The notes below the pieces were generated by a model that worked only from the letters and a program-made list of their open reading frames with translations, had not been told where the DNA came from and did not search any database. From Desulfomicrobium sp. UBA5193 (lineage in GTDB: Bacteria > Desulfobacterota > Desulfovibrionia > Desulfovibrionales > Desulfomicrobiaceae): a stretch of DNA of 64,000 nt. The stretch is from positions 53,561 to 117,560 of the forward strand of contig DHWB01000006.1 of NCBI GenBank assembly GCA_002412965.1, given 5' to 3'. Within the stretch, counting starts at the first letter, position 1. Each line of letters starts with the position of its first letter. Shown piece after piece: positions 8,779-17,830 of the stretch. The translations under genes were made by a program, and so were the position numbers.

Positions 8779-9612
8779 TCACGCTGCCCTGCGCTTGCGG
8801 TAGATTTTATCCTTCTCGCTCACGACCTCGAATTTTTCGGCGTGCCTGGAAAATTTGAGACTCTCCTTGCTGCCCAGGCACAGGAACCCGCCGGGGCAGA
8901 GGCTGTCCAGAAAGAGCCCAACCACCCGGTCCTGCAGGCTGCGATCAAAGTAAATGAGAACATTGCGGCAGACAACAAGATGCATCTCGCCGAATACTCC
9001 GTCCGTGACCAGGTTGTGCTCGGAAAAAAAAGTGCGCTCTTTGAGAAAGGAGCGCAGCACGGCGCGTTCGTCATCGGCCGTGTAGTAGTCGGCAAAAGAG
9101 TTCTCCCCTCCGGCCTGCTGGTATTTGGCCGTGTAGTCCTTGAGCTGGGCCAAGGGGAAGGCGGCTTCCCGGGCCTGCTCCAGAATGGCGTGGTTGAAGT
9201 CCGTGGCATAGACCAGCCCCCGTTCGCGCATCCCTGCCTCATGCAGCAGGATGGCCATGGAGTACACTTCCTGCCCGGCGGAACAACCCGCGTGCCATAT
9301 CTTGAATGAAGGGTAGGTCTCCAGCATGGGCAAAATTTCATTTCGCAGCGCAAGGTAAAAAGGGGGATCCCGAAACATCTCCGAGACGTTGATGGAGAGA
9401 TCCTGCAGAAAGGTCTGGAACATCACGCCGTCGTGCAGGACCGCGTGCTGGAGCATCGAGATGGACGCAAGGCCGGCCAGGGTCAGGCGGTGCTCGATGC
9501 GGCGCTTGACGTGGGCCATGGAGTAGTTCCGGAAGTCGTACCCGAATTGCAGGTAAACGGCTTCCAGGAGCAGGCGCAGCTCGATGCGTTCGGTTTCGGG
9601 ATGGGCGTTCAT
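8779..9612 (-). CDS. CheR-type protein-glutamate methyltransferase
   Basis: A 277-residue CheR homologue. It has an N-terminal helical domain (LLLEAVYLQFGYDFRNY) and a SAM-binding domain with WHAGCSAGQEVYSMA, followed by VCRNVLIYFD, both diagnostic of CheR. ATG 9612 overlaps the stop of the hybrid kinase (ATGA), which decides the start; the open frame to 9702 runs into the kinase. CheR methylates glutamates of signalling proteins using S-adenosylmethionine. Its likely substrate here is unknown; the long coiled coil of the adjacent kinase is one candidate. Confidence 0.92.
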   Translation of the reverse strand: MNAHPETERIELRLLLEAVYLQFGYDFRNYSMAHVKRRIEHRLTLAGLASISMLQHAVLHDGVMFQTFLQDLSINVSEMFRDPPFYLALRNEILPMLETYPSFKIWHAGCSAGQEVYSMAILLHEAGMRERGLVYATDFNHAILEQAREAAFPLAQLKDYTAKYQQAGGENSFADYYTADDERAVLRSFLKERTFFSEHNLVTDGVFGEMHLVVCRNVLIYFDRSLQDRVVGLFLDSLCPGGFLCLGSKESLKFSRHAEKFEVVSEKDKIYRKRRAA

Positions 9613-12600
9613 TTCCGGTACAGCCAGACGCGCAGCATGGACAGCAGCTTGTCCATGTCCACGGGCTTGGAGAGATAATCGTTGGCGCCGGCGTCGATGC
9701 ATGCGCCCTTGTCGCCCTTCATGGCTTTGGCGGTCAGGGCGATGACGGGCAGGTTCTTGAGGGCTGGGTTCTTGCGGATTTCACGCATGGCCTCGTATCC
9801 GTCCATGACCGGCATCATGATGTCCATCAGTACAAGATCGATCTCAGGGTGTTCGCCGAGGCGCGTCAGGCTCTCGCTGCCGTCCCGGGCCACCACGACC
9901 TGCATCCCCTTTTCCTCCAGGACGCTCGTCAGGGCGAAGATGTTGCGCATGTCGTCGTCGACCACGAGGATGGTGCGGCCATGAAGTACGGACTCTGAGC
10001 CCGCTTCGGGTTGCAGCATGAGCTGTTTCTCCTGGGGCAGGTTGGCCTGAACCCTGTGCAGGAAGAGGGTGGTTTCCTCCAGCAGACGCTGGGGCGAGCG
10101 CACGCCCTTGACGATGATGCTTTCGGCGTATTTCGCCAGTTGCCGTTCCTCGTCCTCACTCAATTCCCGTCCCGTATTGACGACCACCGGCAGATCGGAT
10201 GGGGCCGGTCCGGAGCGGATGGTCCGCAGCACGTCAAATCCGGACATGTCGCTCAGGCCCAGGTCCAGGATCATGCAGTCGAAGTTTTGGGCGGCGAGCA
10301 GTTCCAGGGCCTCGGCGCCTGAACTCGCGGTCACGGTTTCCACGTCGCCGTTTCCGATGAGCAGACGGATGGATTCGCGCTGCAGGGGGTCGTCATCGAC
10401 CACGAGCAGCCGCCGCATGGGTTTGCTGACGAAGGCATCGATTTTTTCAAAAAGCTGGCGCAGCTCGTTCATGTTCACGGGCTTGGTCAGAAAGCCGAGG
10501 GAGCCCATGCGCATGGCTTCTATGCTGCGGTCTTCGGCGGAAATGAAGGACACGGGAATGTGCCGGGTCCGGGAGTCACCCTTCAGTCGTTCCATGACCG
10601 TCCAGCCGTTCATGCCGGGCAGATGGTTGTCGAGGATGATGGCGCTCGGGCTGTGAAAGTCGGCAAAATGCAGGCCCGTCTCACCGTCCCCGGCGAGCAG
10701 CGCCTTGAACCCCATTTCTCGGGCCAGATCGCGCAGGACGCGGGCAAAATGCGGGTCATCCTCGATGATGAGGATGGATTTCTCCCCCGCCTTGAGGTTG
10801 GCGCGGTCGTCCACCACGTAGGGCTCGGCCACCGGCTGTTCCTGGTCGGGAGCGGTGGCGGGTGGCGCGGGGGAAGATTCAGGTCCGCCGTCCGGGCGGG
10901 TCTGGGGCTGTTTTCCATGATCGTGGCGCTCGGGCAGGATCAGGGTGAAGGTCGAGCCCTCGTTCTCGCGGCTTTGCAGGCGGATCTCCCCGCCCAGGAG
11001 CTTGGTCAGTTCGCGGGAGATGGACAGGCCCAGGCCCGTGCCGCCGTATTTGCGGCTGGTGCTGCCGTCGGCCTGCCGGAAGGCTTCGAAAATGGTGCCC
11101 TGCTTTTCCTCGGGAATGCCGATGCCCATGTCCTGCACGGCGATGCAGATGGCCTCGTTTGCGGATGCGATGCCTTCGGGCAGATCCACATCGGGGCCTG
11201 GCCGGAAAATGGAGAGGGTCACTGTGCCCTTGTCCGTGAACTTGAAGGCGTTCGAGAGCAGGTTGCGCAGGATTTGCTGCAGTCGGTGCGTGTCCGTGAG
11301 CAGGCTGCCCGGCAGGTCCATTCCTTGTTCGACCTTGAAGGTCACGCCTTTGTCTGCGGCGATGCCCTTGAAGACCCGCTGCAGATCCGAGATCATCGAC
11401 GAGATGGGCATTTCCGCCAGATGAAGTTCGACCTTGCCCGCCTCGACCTTGGAGAGATCCAGGATCTCGTTGATCAGCCGGAGGAGGTCCGCGCCCGAGG
11501 AGTTGATGGCCGAGGCCGCCTCCTTTTGGCGTGCGGAGAGGTTGCCTTCCTTGTTGTGCGCCAGGAGCTGGGACAGGATGAGGATGGAGTTGAGCGGGGT
11601 GCGCAGCTCATGGGACATGTTGGCCAGGAATTCGGATTTGTACTTGCTGGCGATCTCCAGCTCCCTGGCCTTGAGCTTGAGCTGCTCCTGGGCCCGCAGG
11701 AGCTCCTTGTTCTTTTTGCGGATGGCGCTCTTCTGCTCTTCGAGCTCCTGAGCCCGCTCGCCGAGCTTGTCGTTGACGGCGCGCAGCTCGGTCTGCTGAT
11801 CCTGCATCCTGCGTTCGGATTCCTTCAGGGCGCGGGTCTGTTCGGCCAGCTCCTCGTTGGTGACTTGCAGCTCTTCCTGCTGGGCCTGCAATTCAGTCTG
11901 GGATTCCTTGAGCATCTTGGTCTGTTCTTCCAGTTCCTCGTTGGCCACACGCAGCATCTCCTGCTGCTCCTGGGCCTGCCGCAGCAGGTCGGCGATCATG
12001 CCGCGAGAGGTGGCCATGTTGAACAGCACGGCCGTGCTCTGCACGATCTCGGCGATGAACTGTCTGTGCAGGGTGGAAAAGGAGGATTCACGGCCAAGGA
12101 GAAAAGCGCCGAGCAGTTCTTTGCCCATGAAGATCGGCGCGGCCAGGAAGTGGGCGGGGACGAATTCTCCGGGGCCGAAATGAAACGTCGGCGCGTCCTT
12201 GTCGACGTGGGTGAAGGTGAGGATCTCGCCTTCCAGCGCGGCCTGGCCGACCAGACCCTCGCCCACGCGCAGCCGGGTGAACTGGCCGCTGCGGTTGGTG
12301 AAGGCGTAGGATGAGGTCAGGACCAGCTCACCGTTGTCATGCAGGAAAAAGAGCCCGATTTGGCTCTCCAGGTGCTTGCACAGAAAAGAGATGAAGAGCT
12401 TGGCCAATTCCTGGGGGGTGTGCTCGCCGCGCAGGGCGTCGTCCAGGCCGGTCTTGCCCTGGCTCAGCCAGTCCATCTCGCGCAGGTTGCGGGCCATGCG
12501 GTTCAAGGCCTTGGCCAGCATGCCCAGTTCGTCATTCTGGCGCAGATCCAGGCGGGCTTTGAGGTCCCCGGCGGAGATGGCTTCCGCGAAGTGCACGCCC

Positions 12601-13676
12601 TGCTCCAGGGGGTGGCTGATGCGGCGGGCCAGCCCATAGGCGCCGGGGGCGATCATGATGACCAGCACCGCTCCGGTGATGCAGATGACCAGCAAAAAGG
12701 TCCAGATGGGGCGGAGCACTTCGCCCTTGTTGATCTTGGAGACGAGAATCCAATTGGTGCCCAGAATGTCCAGGGTGTTGAAGGCCACGAGCACGGTCGT
12801 GCCCGCGCTGTCCGTGTAGGTGCCGCCGCCACCGTCGAAGCCCTTGGTCACCGCGTCGTGCCAATAGGCGGGGGTGCGGCCGAGGGTGTACCCGATGACA
12901 TAGAGGCCCTGGCCCAGGGTTTTTATGTCGCTGCGCAGCTCGAATTTTTTCTCGTTCTCGTACCAGCGCAGCAGGTAGGATTCCCCGGAATCGCCCAGCC
13001 CCTGGCGAGAGGGCATGATCTGGTTGATGAATTCCGCCGAGACCTGGGCCGCGATGACTCCGGCCACGTTGCCTTGCAGGTCCAGAATCGGATAGCCGAT
13101 AAAGGCTGCCTGACGTCCGCCGTTCGGTTCATAGACGGCGAAGTCCTCGAAGACCACGTCGCCGGTGCGCAGTACCCGCTCCCAGAGCCTGGCCAGCGCG
13201 GTGTGCCGATAGCGCCCGGTGGCGACGCTGGTGCCCAGTTCCTCGCCTTGCCCGGCGGCATACATGACATGACCGTGGATGCGGTCCAGCAGATAGAGGT
13301 CCGTGAAGCCGTTGACCGCGATGTAACTTTTGAGCTGGGAGTCGTATCTTCCGTGGATTCGTTGATATTCGCTTGCGCCGATTGGGTAGGGCTGCTCCGG
13401 ATTTTCGTCTCCGAGTCTGTCCAGATCGTCCATGGCTTGCTGGGTCTGACGCAGGCCTGCCAGGAGTTTCAGTCCGTTGACGCGTTCGGTCAGGGTGGTC
13501 TGAAGCTTGTCGCGCTTGATGTTCTGGATGCTGCCGAGCTGATCGAAGGCCAGATCCAGCAGGGCGGTGGACGCGGAGTAGCTGCCGATGAGGGCCACGA
13601 TGCCCAGAGGAACAATCCCGGTCATGATGAACAGGAAGAGCAGCTTGGGCTTCATGCGGATGTTGTCAAAAATCAT
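9609..13676 (-). CDS. Hybrid histidine kinase with Cache, HAMP, GAF and three receiver domains
   Basis: A 1355-residue sensor kinase and first gene of the seven-gene unit. Order by eye: membrane helix 10-30, periplasmic Cache-like sensor to about 325, helix 327-350, HAMP, GAF (about 420-560) and a long glutamine/glutamate-rich coiled coil (565-670). HisKA follows with SHELRTPLNS around residue 690, then a HATPase with GIGIPEE and GGTGLGLS (about 790-905). Three REC domains end the protein (about 965-1080, 1090-1205, 1235-1350) with phosphoacceptors in ILDNHLPG, ILDLGLSD and LMDIMMPV. cheR, cheB and REC-GGDEF follow with overlapping or near-overlapping starts, so output is probably c-di-GMP synthesis. 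Confidence 0.95.
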   Translation of the reverse strand: MIFDNIRMKPKLLFLFIMTGIVPLGIVALIGSYSASTALLDLAFDQLGSIQNIKRDKLQTTLTERVNGLKLLAGLRQTQQAMDDLDRLGDENPEQPYPIGASEYQRIHGRYDSQLKSYIAVNGFTDLYLLDRIHGHVMYAAGQGEELGTSVATGRYRHTALARLWERVLRTGDVVFEDFAVYEPNGGRQAAFIGYPILDLQGNVAGVIAAQVSAEFINQIMPSRQGLGDSGESYLLRWYENEKKFELRSDIKTLGQGLYVIGYTLGRTPAYWHDAVTKGFDGGGGTYTDSAGTTVLVAFNTLDILGTNWILVSKINKGEVLRPIWTFLLVICITGAVLVIMIAPGAYGLARRISHPLEQGVHFAEAISAGDLKARLDLRQNDELGMLAKALNRMARNLREMDWLSQGKTGLDDALRGEHTPQELAKLFISFLCKHLESQIGLFFLHDNGELVLTSSYAFTNRSGQFTRLRVGEGLVGQAALEGEILTFTHVDKDAPTFHFGPGEFVPAHFLAAPIFMGKELLGAFLLGRESSFSTLHRQFIAEIVQSTAVLFNMATSRGMIADLLRQAQEQQEMLRVANEELEEQTKMLKESQTELQAQQEELQVTNEELAEQTRALKESERRMQDQQTELRAVNDKLGERAQELEEQKSAIRKKNKELLRAQEQLKLKARELEIASKYKSEFLANMSHELRTPLNSILILSQLLAHNKEGNLSARQKEAASAINSSGADLLRLINEILDLSKVEAGKVELHLAEMPISSMISDLQRVFKGIAADKGVTFKVEQGMDLPGSLLTDTHRLQQILRNLLSNAFKFTDKGTVTLSIFRPGPDVDLPEGIASANEAICIAVQDMGIGIPEEKQGTIFEAFRQADGSTSRKYGGTGLGLSISRELTKLLGGEIRLQSRENEGSTFTLILPERHDHGKQPQTRPDGGPESSPAPPATAPDQEQPVAEPYVVDDRANLKAGEKSILIIEDDPHFARVLRDLAREMGFKALLAGDGETGLHFADFHSPSAIILDNHLPGMNGWTVMERLKGDSRTRHIPVSFISAEDRSIEAMRMGSLGFLTKPVNMNELRQLFEKIDAFVSKPMRRLLVVDDDPLQRESIRLLIGNGDVETVTASSGAEALELLAAQNFDCMILDLGLSDMSGFDVLRTIRSGPAPSDLPVVVNTGRELSEDEERQLAKYAESIIVKGVRSPQRLLEETTLFLHRVQANLPQEKQLMLQPEAGSESVLHGRTILVVDDDMRNIFALTSVLEEKGMQVVVARDGSESLTRLGEHPEIDLVLMDIMMPVMDGYEAMREIRKNPALKNLPVIALTAKAMKGDKGACIDAGANDYLSKPVDMDKLLSMLRVWLYRK

Positions 13677-14258
13677 GGCTCATCCTGGCTGTCTGATTGC
13701 GAGGTGGCGCGAAAAACGCCAAAATCCGGCATCCTACATCGAAAACATCGGGTTGCTCTTATGTCAATTCAGCGTCAAGGGCAACGAGTCTGTCAGACAA
13801 ATTGTGTGATACATTTCAGGGGAGTGTCTTTTTGCGGCCGTGCAGGGCTTGCTTTTCGTCTCATGCGCGCGTAAAGGCTGCGCATCGTTTTTGAAGTCCC
13901 GGGCATGTCGCCCGGGCGGCACTTTAAGGAGAAGACCGTGGATTCTGGCGACAGTTGTGGCCCTAGGCCCAAGCATTATTTCAACATTTTTCTCTGCCGA
14001 TCCCTTCGTCACCACCGCGTCTGATTAAAGCCGCCTGACGGAGCCTCGGCGCTGCGGCAGGTGGACCATGTTTTCGATCTTTCTTTCTCGCCGTCTGGCG
14101 TTCCGGAAACCCTTTGCCCGGACCTGCCAGACCCTTCATGCCGCGGGTCGTTCCGCGGACCCCTACTCGTGATTCCGCAATAGTTTTTGGCTTGAGGCCT
14201 CGTTTGATTTTTCAAACGTGTCCAAGGCAGCATTTTACTCATTGCAAGGAATCGCATC
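13677..14258. other. 582-base region between the hybrid kinase and corA
   Basis: The kinase and corA diverge here. The region must hold both promoters, but no convincing -35/-10 pair stands out. Visible structure includes CCCGGG repeats near 13897-13918, a hairpin between CCGCCTG near 14030 and CAGGTGG near 14064, and a small perfect inverted repeat CGTTTG/CAAACG at 14201-14218. A short open frame with a strong ribosome-binding site (13938-14024) is listed separately. The length suggests a long corA leader. Confidence 0.5.
13938..14024 (+). CDS. Possible 28-codon leader ORF upstream of corA
   Basis: GTG at 13938 is preceded by AAGGAG with a six-base gap, an excellent ribosome-binding site, and the frame runs 28 codons to TGA at 14022-14024. 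It ends about 235 bases before corA. The peptide starts VDSGDSCGPRPK and has no recognisable domain. Short translated leaders controlling corA by transcription termination are known in Salmonella (corL), so a leader role is a reasonable guess. It could equally be chance. Confidence 0.3.
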   Translation: MDSGDSCGPRPKHYFNIFLCRSLRHHRV

Positions 14259-15191
14259 ATGATCATCATCCGCAAGACCATTGAAGGAAAACTGTCTCCA
14301 CTGGACCATCTCGACTTCGACTGCTGGGTCAACATGATCAACCCGTCGGAAGAGGAGTTGCAGCGGATTTCCGTTCTCCTGGGAGTGCCCCTGGACTATC
14401 TCTTCGACCCTCTGGACGCCGACGAGCGCGCCCGCATCGAGTTCGAGGACGGGGTGCTCCTGCTGGTCATCCGCGTGCCGCTGGAGAACGAAGGGGACGC
14501 CCGTGTTCCCTACCAGACTCTGCCCATCGGTGTGGTCATCACGCCAACGGCGGTCATCACCGTCTGCCGTTCAAGCAGCGACCTGGTCACGGCGCTTCTG
14601 AACGGCCGCACGCGCATCGTCGATACGGCGGAGCGCATGCGCTTCGCCATCCACCTCATGCAGCGCACCTCGCTCATGTATCTGCACTGCTTGAAAGACA
14701 TCAACCGACGCTCCGACGTCATCGAGCAGCGTCTCCAGCTCTCGACCCGCAACCAGGAGCTCATCGACCTTCTGGGCATCGAGAAGAGTCTGGTGTATTT
14801 CGCCACTTCGCTCAAGGCCAACGACATCATCATGGACAAGGTCCTGCGCATGCGCAGCGTGCAGCTCAGCGAGGATGAAACGGACCTGCTGGAGGACGCG
14901 ATCACCGAAAACCGGCAGGCCATCGGCATGACCAACATCTACAGTGATATCCTGTCCGGAACCATGGACGCCTTTGCTTCCATCATCTCCAACAACATGA
15001 ACACTGTCATGAAATTTTTGACCGGTTTCACAATTATAATGATGATTCCAAACATCATAAGCGGCATCTACGGTATGAATATCCCGCTGCCTTTCCAGGA
15101 GGAGGTTCACGCCTTCTCCATCGTCTCCGCAATTACCGTCGGGGCCTGCGTGCTGGCCTGGCTGGTCTTTGTGAAGAAGCGCTGGTTGTAG
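14259..15191 (+). CDS. corA: CorA family magnesium transporter
   Basis: A 310-residue CorA with an N-terminal cytoplasmic domain, a long stalk helix (about 120-240) and two C-terminal helices. YGMN in the segment after the first helix is the selectivity signature of magnesium, cobalt and nickel-permeable CorA channels. The family forms a pentamer in the inner membrane. ATG 14259 has AAGGA eight bases upstream. It is transcribed alone and ends at a strong terminator. It differs from the ZntB-like paralogue at 2.3 kb, which has GIN in place of GMN. Confidence 0.93.
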   Translation: MIIIRKTIEGKLSPLDHLDFDCWVNMINPSEEELQRISVLLGVPLDYLFDPLDADERARIEFEDGVLLLVIRVPLENEGDARVPYQTLPIGVVITPTAVITVCRSSSDLVTALLNGRTRIVDTAERMRFAIHLMQRTSLMYLHCLKDINRRSDVIEQRLQLSTRNQELIDLLGIEKSLVYFATSLKANDIIMDKVLRMRSVQLSEDETDLLEDAITENRQAIGMTNIYSDILSGTMDAFASIISNNMNTVMKFLTGFTIIMMIPNIISGIYGMNIPLPFQEEVHAFSIVSAITVGACVLAWLVFVKKRWL

Positions 15192-15210
15192 ACGAGAGAC
15201 GATCGAATGT

Positions 15211-15244
15211 AAGAGGCGGACCGGCAACGGCCCGCCTCTTTTTA
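15211..15244 (+). terminator. Terminator of corA
   Basis: AAGAGGCGG at 15211 pairs with CCGCCTCTT ending near 15240, and the stem runs into a run of five Ts. No T-run exists on the other strand, so it acts for corA and not for the convergent LysE gene. Confidence 0.85.
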
Positions 15245-15252
15245 GTGGATGC

Positions 15253-15879
15253 TCAGCGGTCGACCCACAGGAGCCGCAGGCCAAGCCCCATGAGGATGGC
15301 CCCCGCGCCCTTGTGCAGCCAGCCCGAGAGGGACGGCCGGGCGGCGAGCCTGGAATTGAGCGCCCCCGCGCCGAAGGCGACCAGCCCGAAGCCAAGCATG
15401 GTCAGCACGACAAAGGTCAGGCCGAGGATGACCATCTGCAGGGCCGGATGACCCTGGTCCGGACGTACGAACTGTGGGAAGAAGGCCAGGAAGAAGATCG
15501 CCACCTTGGGGTTCAGGAGGTTGGCCAGGATGGACTGCCGGAAGATGAGGCGGGCCGTTTTCTGCTCGCCCTGGTCGGACAGGGTGTGCGAGGCGTCTGC
15601 GGTCCAGAGCTTGAACCCGAGGTAGATCAGGTAGATGCCGCCCGCGACCTTGACCAGGGTGAAGGCCGTGGCCGACGAAGCCAGGATGGCCGAGAGCCCG
15701 AACACGGCAAAGAGTGTGTGCCCGATGTTGCCCAGGCTGAAACCCATGGCCGCGGCCAGCGCTGCCGTGCGTCCCTGGGCCACTCCACGGGTCAGGACGT
15801 AGATGATGTCCGGGCCGGGCGTGAAGATGAGGAGCAGGGAGGTCAGGCTGAAGAGAAGGATTTGGTCGAAGCTGATCAT
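15253..15879 (-). CDS. LysE/RhtB family amino-acid exporter
   Basis: A 208-residue inner-membrane protein with about six hydrophobic segments. The N-terminal signature FTPGPDIIYVLTRGVAQG is diagnostic of the LysE/RhtB superfamily, which exports amino acids such as lysine, threonine or homoserine lactone by proton exchange. ATG 15879 is preceded by GGAGGAAT on the minus strand. Its 3' end faces corA. A terminator of the next minus-strand gene upstream (15961-16003) separates it from the FmdE-type gene, so it is probably expressed from its own promoter. The substrate cannot be assigned. Confidence 0.9.
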   Translation of the reverse strand: MISFDQILLFSLTSLLLIFTPGPDIIYVLTRGVAQGRTAALAAAMGFSLGNIGHTLFAVFGLSAILASSATAFTLVKVAGGIYLIYLGFKLWTADASHTLSDQGEQKTARLIFRQSILANLLNPKVAIFFLAFFPQFVRPDQGHPALQMVILGLTFVVLTMLGFGLVAFGAGALNSRLAARPSLSGWLHKGAGAILMGLGLRLLWVDR

Positions 15880-15960
15880 GATTCCTCCGAAATTTGTATT
15901 TGGTCGATAATCGATGATTTTTGGCCGGGCAAGGTCTTTGACGGCACTTTTACCCGTCTG

Positions 15961-16003
15961 AAAAAAAGAGCCCCCGTTTGCCCAAATCCGGCAAACGGGG
16001 GTG
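15961..16003 (-). terminator. Terminator of the FmdE-MoCF gene
   Basis: On the minus strand CCCCCGTTTGCC pairs with GGGCAAACGGGGG around a short loop, followed by CTCTTTTTTTC. It lies 24 bases after the stop codon at 16027. Confidence 0.9.
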
Positions 16004-16026
16004 CATATTTTCAGATGGCAAATGAT

Positions 16027-17652
16027 CTATTTGGCGAAGGTGCACTTGGGATAGGTGCACGTGTTGCATTGCAGGCAGACGCCGCCTTCGGCCAGGCGGA
16101 CCAGGTCGAGGCGGGTGATGGGGGCGCTGGCCAGCAGGCGGGGCAGCAGAACGTCGAGGCTCGTAGTCTTGAAGAAGAGGGCGCAGGCGGGCACGCCCAG
16201 GACCTGGACCTTGCCTATACGGCCGATCAGCGTCATGGCGCCGGGCAAGAGCGGCACGCCGTGCAGGGCGTCGGTCAGTCCCGCGTCTTCGAGGCCGTTT
16301 CGGGTCACGTCGTCGGGGTCCACGGACAGGCCGGCGGTGGTCACGATCAGGTCCGCGCCCAGATCAAGAAGCTTTTTCACTCCGGCGGCGATGGCCTCGC
16401 GTTCATCGGGCGCGAATTCCTCTCCCACCACGGTCGACCCCAGAGCCTCGGCCTTGGAGCGGATGATGGGCGCGAATCTGTCTTCGATGAGGCCCTGAAA
16501 GACTTCCGTGCCCGTGACCAGCACGCCGATCTTGGCCTGACGCAGGGGCAGGACGGAAAAGAGGGGTTCTTCGCCCAGGGCGCTCAAGGCGCGGCTGAAG
16601 TTCTCGCGGGCGAGAAAGAGGGGGATGGCCCTGGTCCCGGCCAGGAGCCGCCCATCCTCGACCAAGGCGTAATTCTGGCGTGTGGCGCACATGACGTTCG
16701 GCACCAGATTGAAACGCTCCAGGGCATTGAGATCGACCTGCAGGAGGCCCGCGCAGGTGGAATGAAAGTCTATCTTTCCTTCACGAGGGGAGTCCGAATA
16801 GCCGATACCAGCTCCGGCCATGCGCCGGGCAAAGGCGATGGCGGCGTCGTTTTCATGCACCCAGGCCCCGTCGGGCAGGGCTTCGTCCTGAACATAGACC
16901 GTGTTGCGGCCCATCTGCTGCAGGCGGCAGACGTCCCCGGCGGTGATGGTCTGCCCTGCCAGAAATTCGGCGCCCTTGCTTTCGCCGGGCACGATGCGGG
17001 TCATGTCGTGCAGCGCCTTGCGGCCCACCGCGTCTTCCACGGGCACGCGGGCAGGTTGCATGCTCTCGCAGCGTTCGGCGGGTCTGGCGCTGGCATAGGG
17101 AGCCTCGCCCTGGCAGCCCCGGCAGATGGCCCCGTCGCTGACGGGGTAGGCTTCGCGGCAGATCGGGCAGGCTTCGATGCGGGTCATGTGCGCATGTCCG
17201 AGCAGGCGCGGCTGCACCGTGATGGTCTCCAGACGAAGGATGGTGTCTCCGGCGGTCTCGATTTGCCGGAACAGCTCTTCCGTGTCCTGCTCCTTCTTGG
17301 GCACGAGCTTCAAAAACCAGCCATGAATCTGGGGCCAGTCCTTGAGCTTGTCCAGATCCACGCTGACGCGCACCCCGGCGCCCGTGTACTTGTCGTACAG
17401 GGACACGGCGTAGCGGCCGAGGTTGATGATTTTCATCCAGCCGTTGCCGATGCTGCACAGGGTCAGGAGCTGCACCGCGTCGGGCAGGCATTTTTTGCTC
17501 TCGACCACGGCTTCGAAGAGGATGCCGTGCGGCAGGGCGGCCTTGGCCATCTCGACCATGTATCCGCCGATCAGGAGGCCGGGAGCGGGGTAGCCGTGAA
17601 ATTCAGCGGCCTTGTTCTTGAATTCCTGGAAGGTGTATGGCCCTATGTTCAT
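16027..17652 (-). CDS. FmdE-family protein fused to a molybdopterin-binding domain
   Basis: A 541-residue fusion. The N-terminal half (about 1-170) is FmdE-like: FHGYPAPGLLIGGYM, KCLPDAVQLLTLCSIGNGWMKI. A zinc-ribbon follows (CPIC, then CRGC, about 161-180). The C-terminal part (about 340-510) is a MoeA/MogA-type MoCF fold with VLVTGTEV and TTAGLSVDPDDVT. The extreme C-terminus is cysteine-rich (CLQCNTCTYPKC). FmdE is named after a protein of the molybdenum formylmethanofuran dehydrogenase cluster. Such fusions occur in sulfate reducers and suggest a role in molybdenum or tungsten cofactor handling for formate dehydrogenase-type enzymes; this is inference. It has its own terminator and no operon partner. 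Confidence 0.88.
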   Translation of the reverse strand: MNIGPYTFQEFKNKAAEFHGYPAPGLLIGGYMVEMAKAALPHGILFEAVVESKKCLPDAVQLLTLCSIGNGWMKIINLGRYAVSLYDKYTGAGVRVSVDLDKLKDWPQIHGWFLKLVPKKEQDTEELFRQIETAGDTILRLETITVQPRLLGHAHMTRIEACPICREAYPVSDGAICRGCQGEAPYASARPAERCESMQPARVPVEDAVGRKALHDMTRIVPGESKGAEFLAGQTITAGDVCRLQQMGRNTVYVQDEALPDGAWVHENDAAIAFARRMAGAGIGYSDSPREGKIDFHSTCAGLLQVDLNALERFNLVPNVMCATRQNYALVEDGRLLAGTRAIPLFLARENFSRALSALGEEPLFSVLPLRQAKIGVLVTGTEVFQGLIEDRFAPIIRSKAEALGSTVVGEEFAPDEREAIAAGVKKLLDLGADLIVTTAGLSVDPDDVTRNGLEDAGLTDALHGVPLLPGAMTLIGRIGKVQVLGVPACALFFKTTSLDVLLPRLLASAPITRLDLVRLAEGGVCLQCNTCTYPKCTFAK

Positions 17653-17830
17653 GCATTCCTCGGGGATATGAAGGTGACATTCGATTGCGAAGCCCTATCA
17701 ACCGCGATGGCAAAAGAGAAGCTTGTGAAAAAACGATGGAGCGGGTTCAGCCTTTTCTCTCCGTGGTTACGTCGTGCATGTTCTGGCTAACGGAAAGGGA
17801 AGAAAGCGACGTGGAGTGCTGAACATTCAA

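Noticed and set aside
10560..12314. 584-residue open frame opposite the hybrid kinase
   Set aside because: It is antisense to the HisKA, HATPase and coiled-coil coding region and shows no family features.
13764..14015. 83-residue minus-strand frame in the corA upstream region
   Set aside because: No ribosome-binding site, no hydrophobic or domain pattern, and it would face away from any partner.
15313..17790. 825-residue open frame opposite the LysE and FmdE genes
   Set aside because: It spans two real minus-strand genes and a terminator, without any domain or ribosome-binding site.
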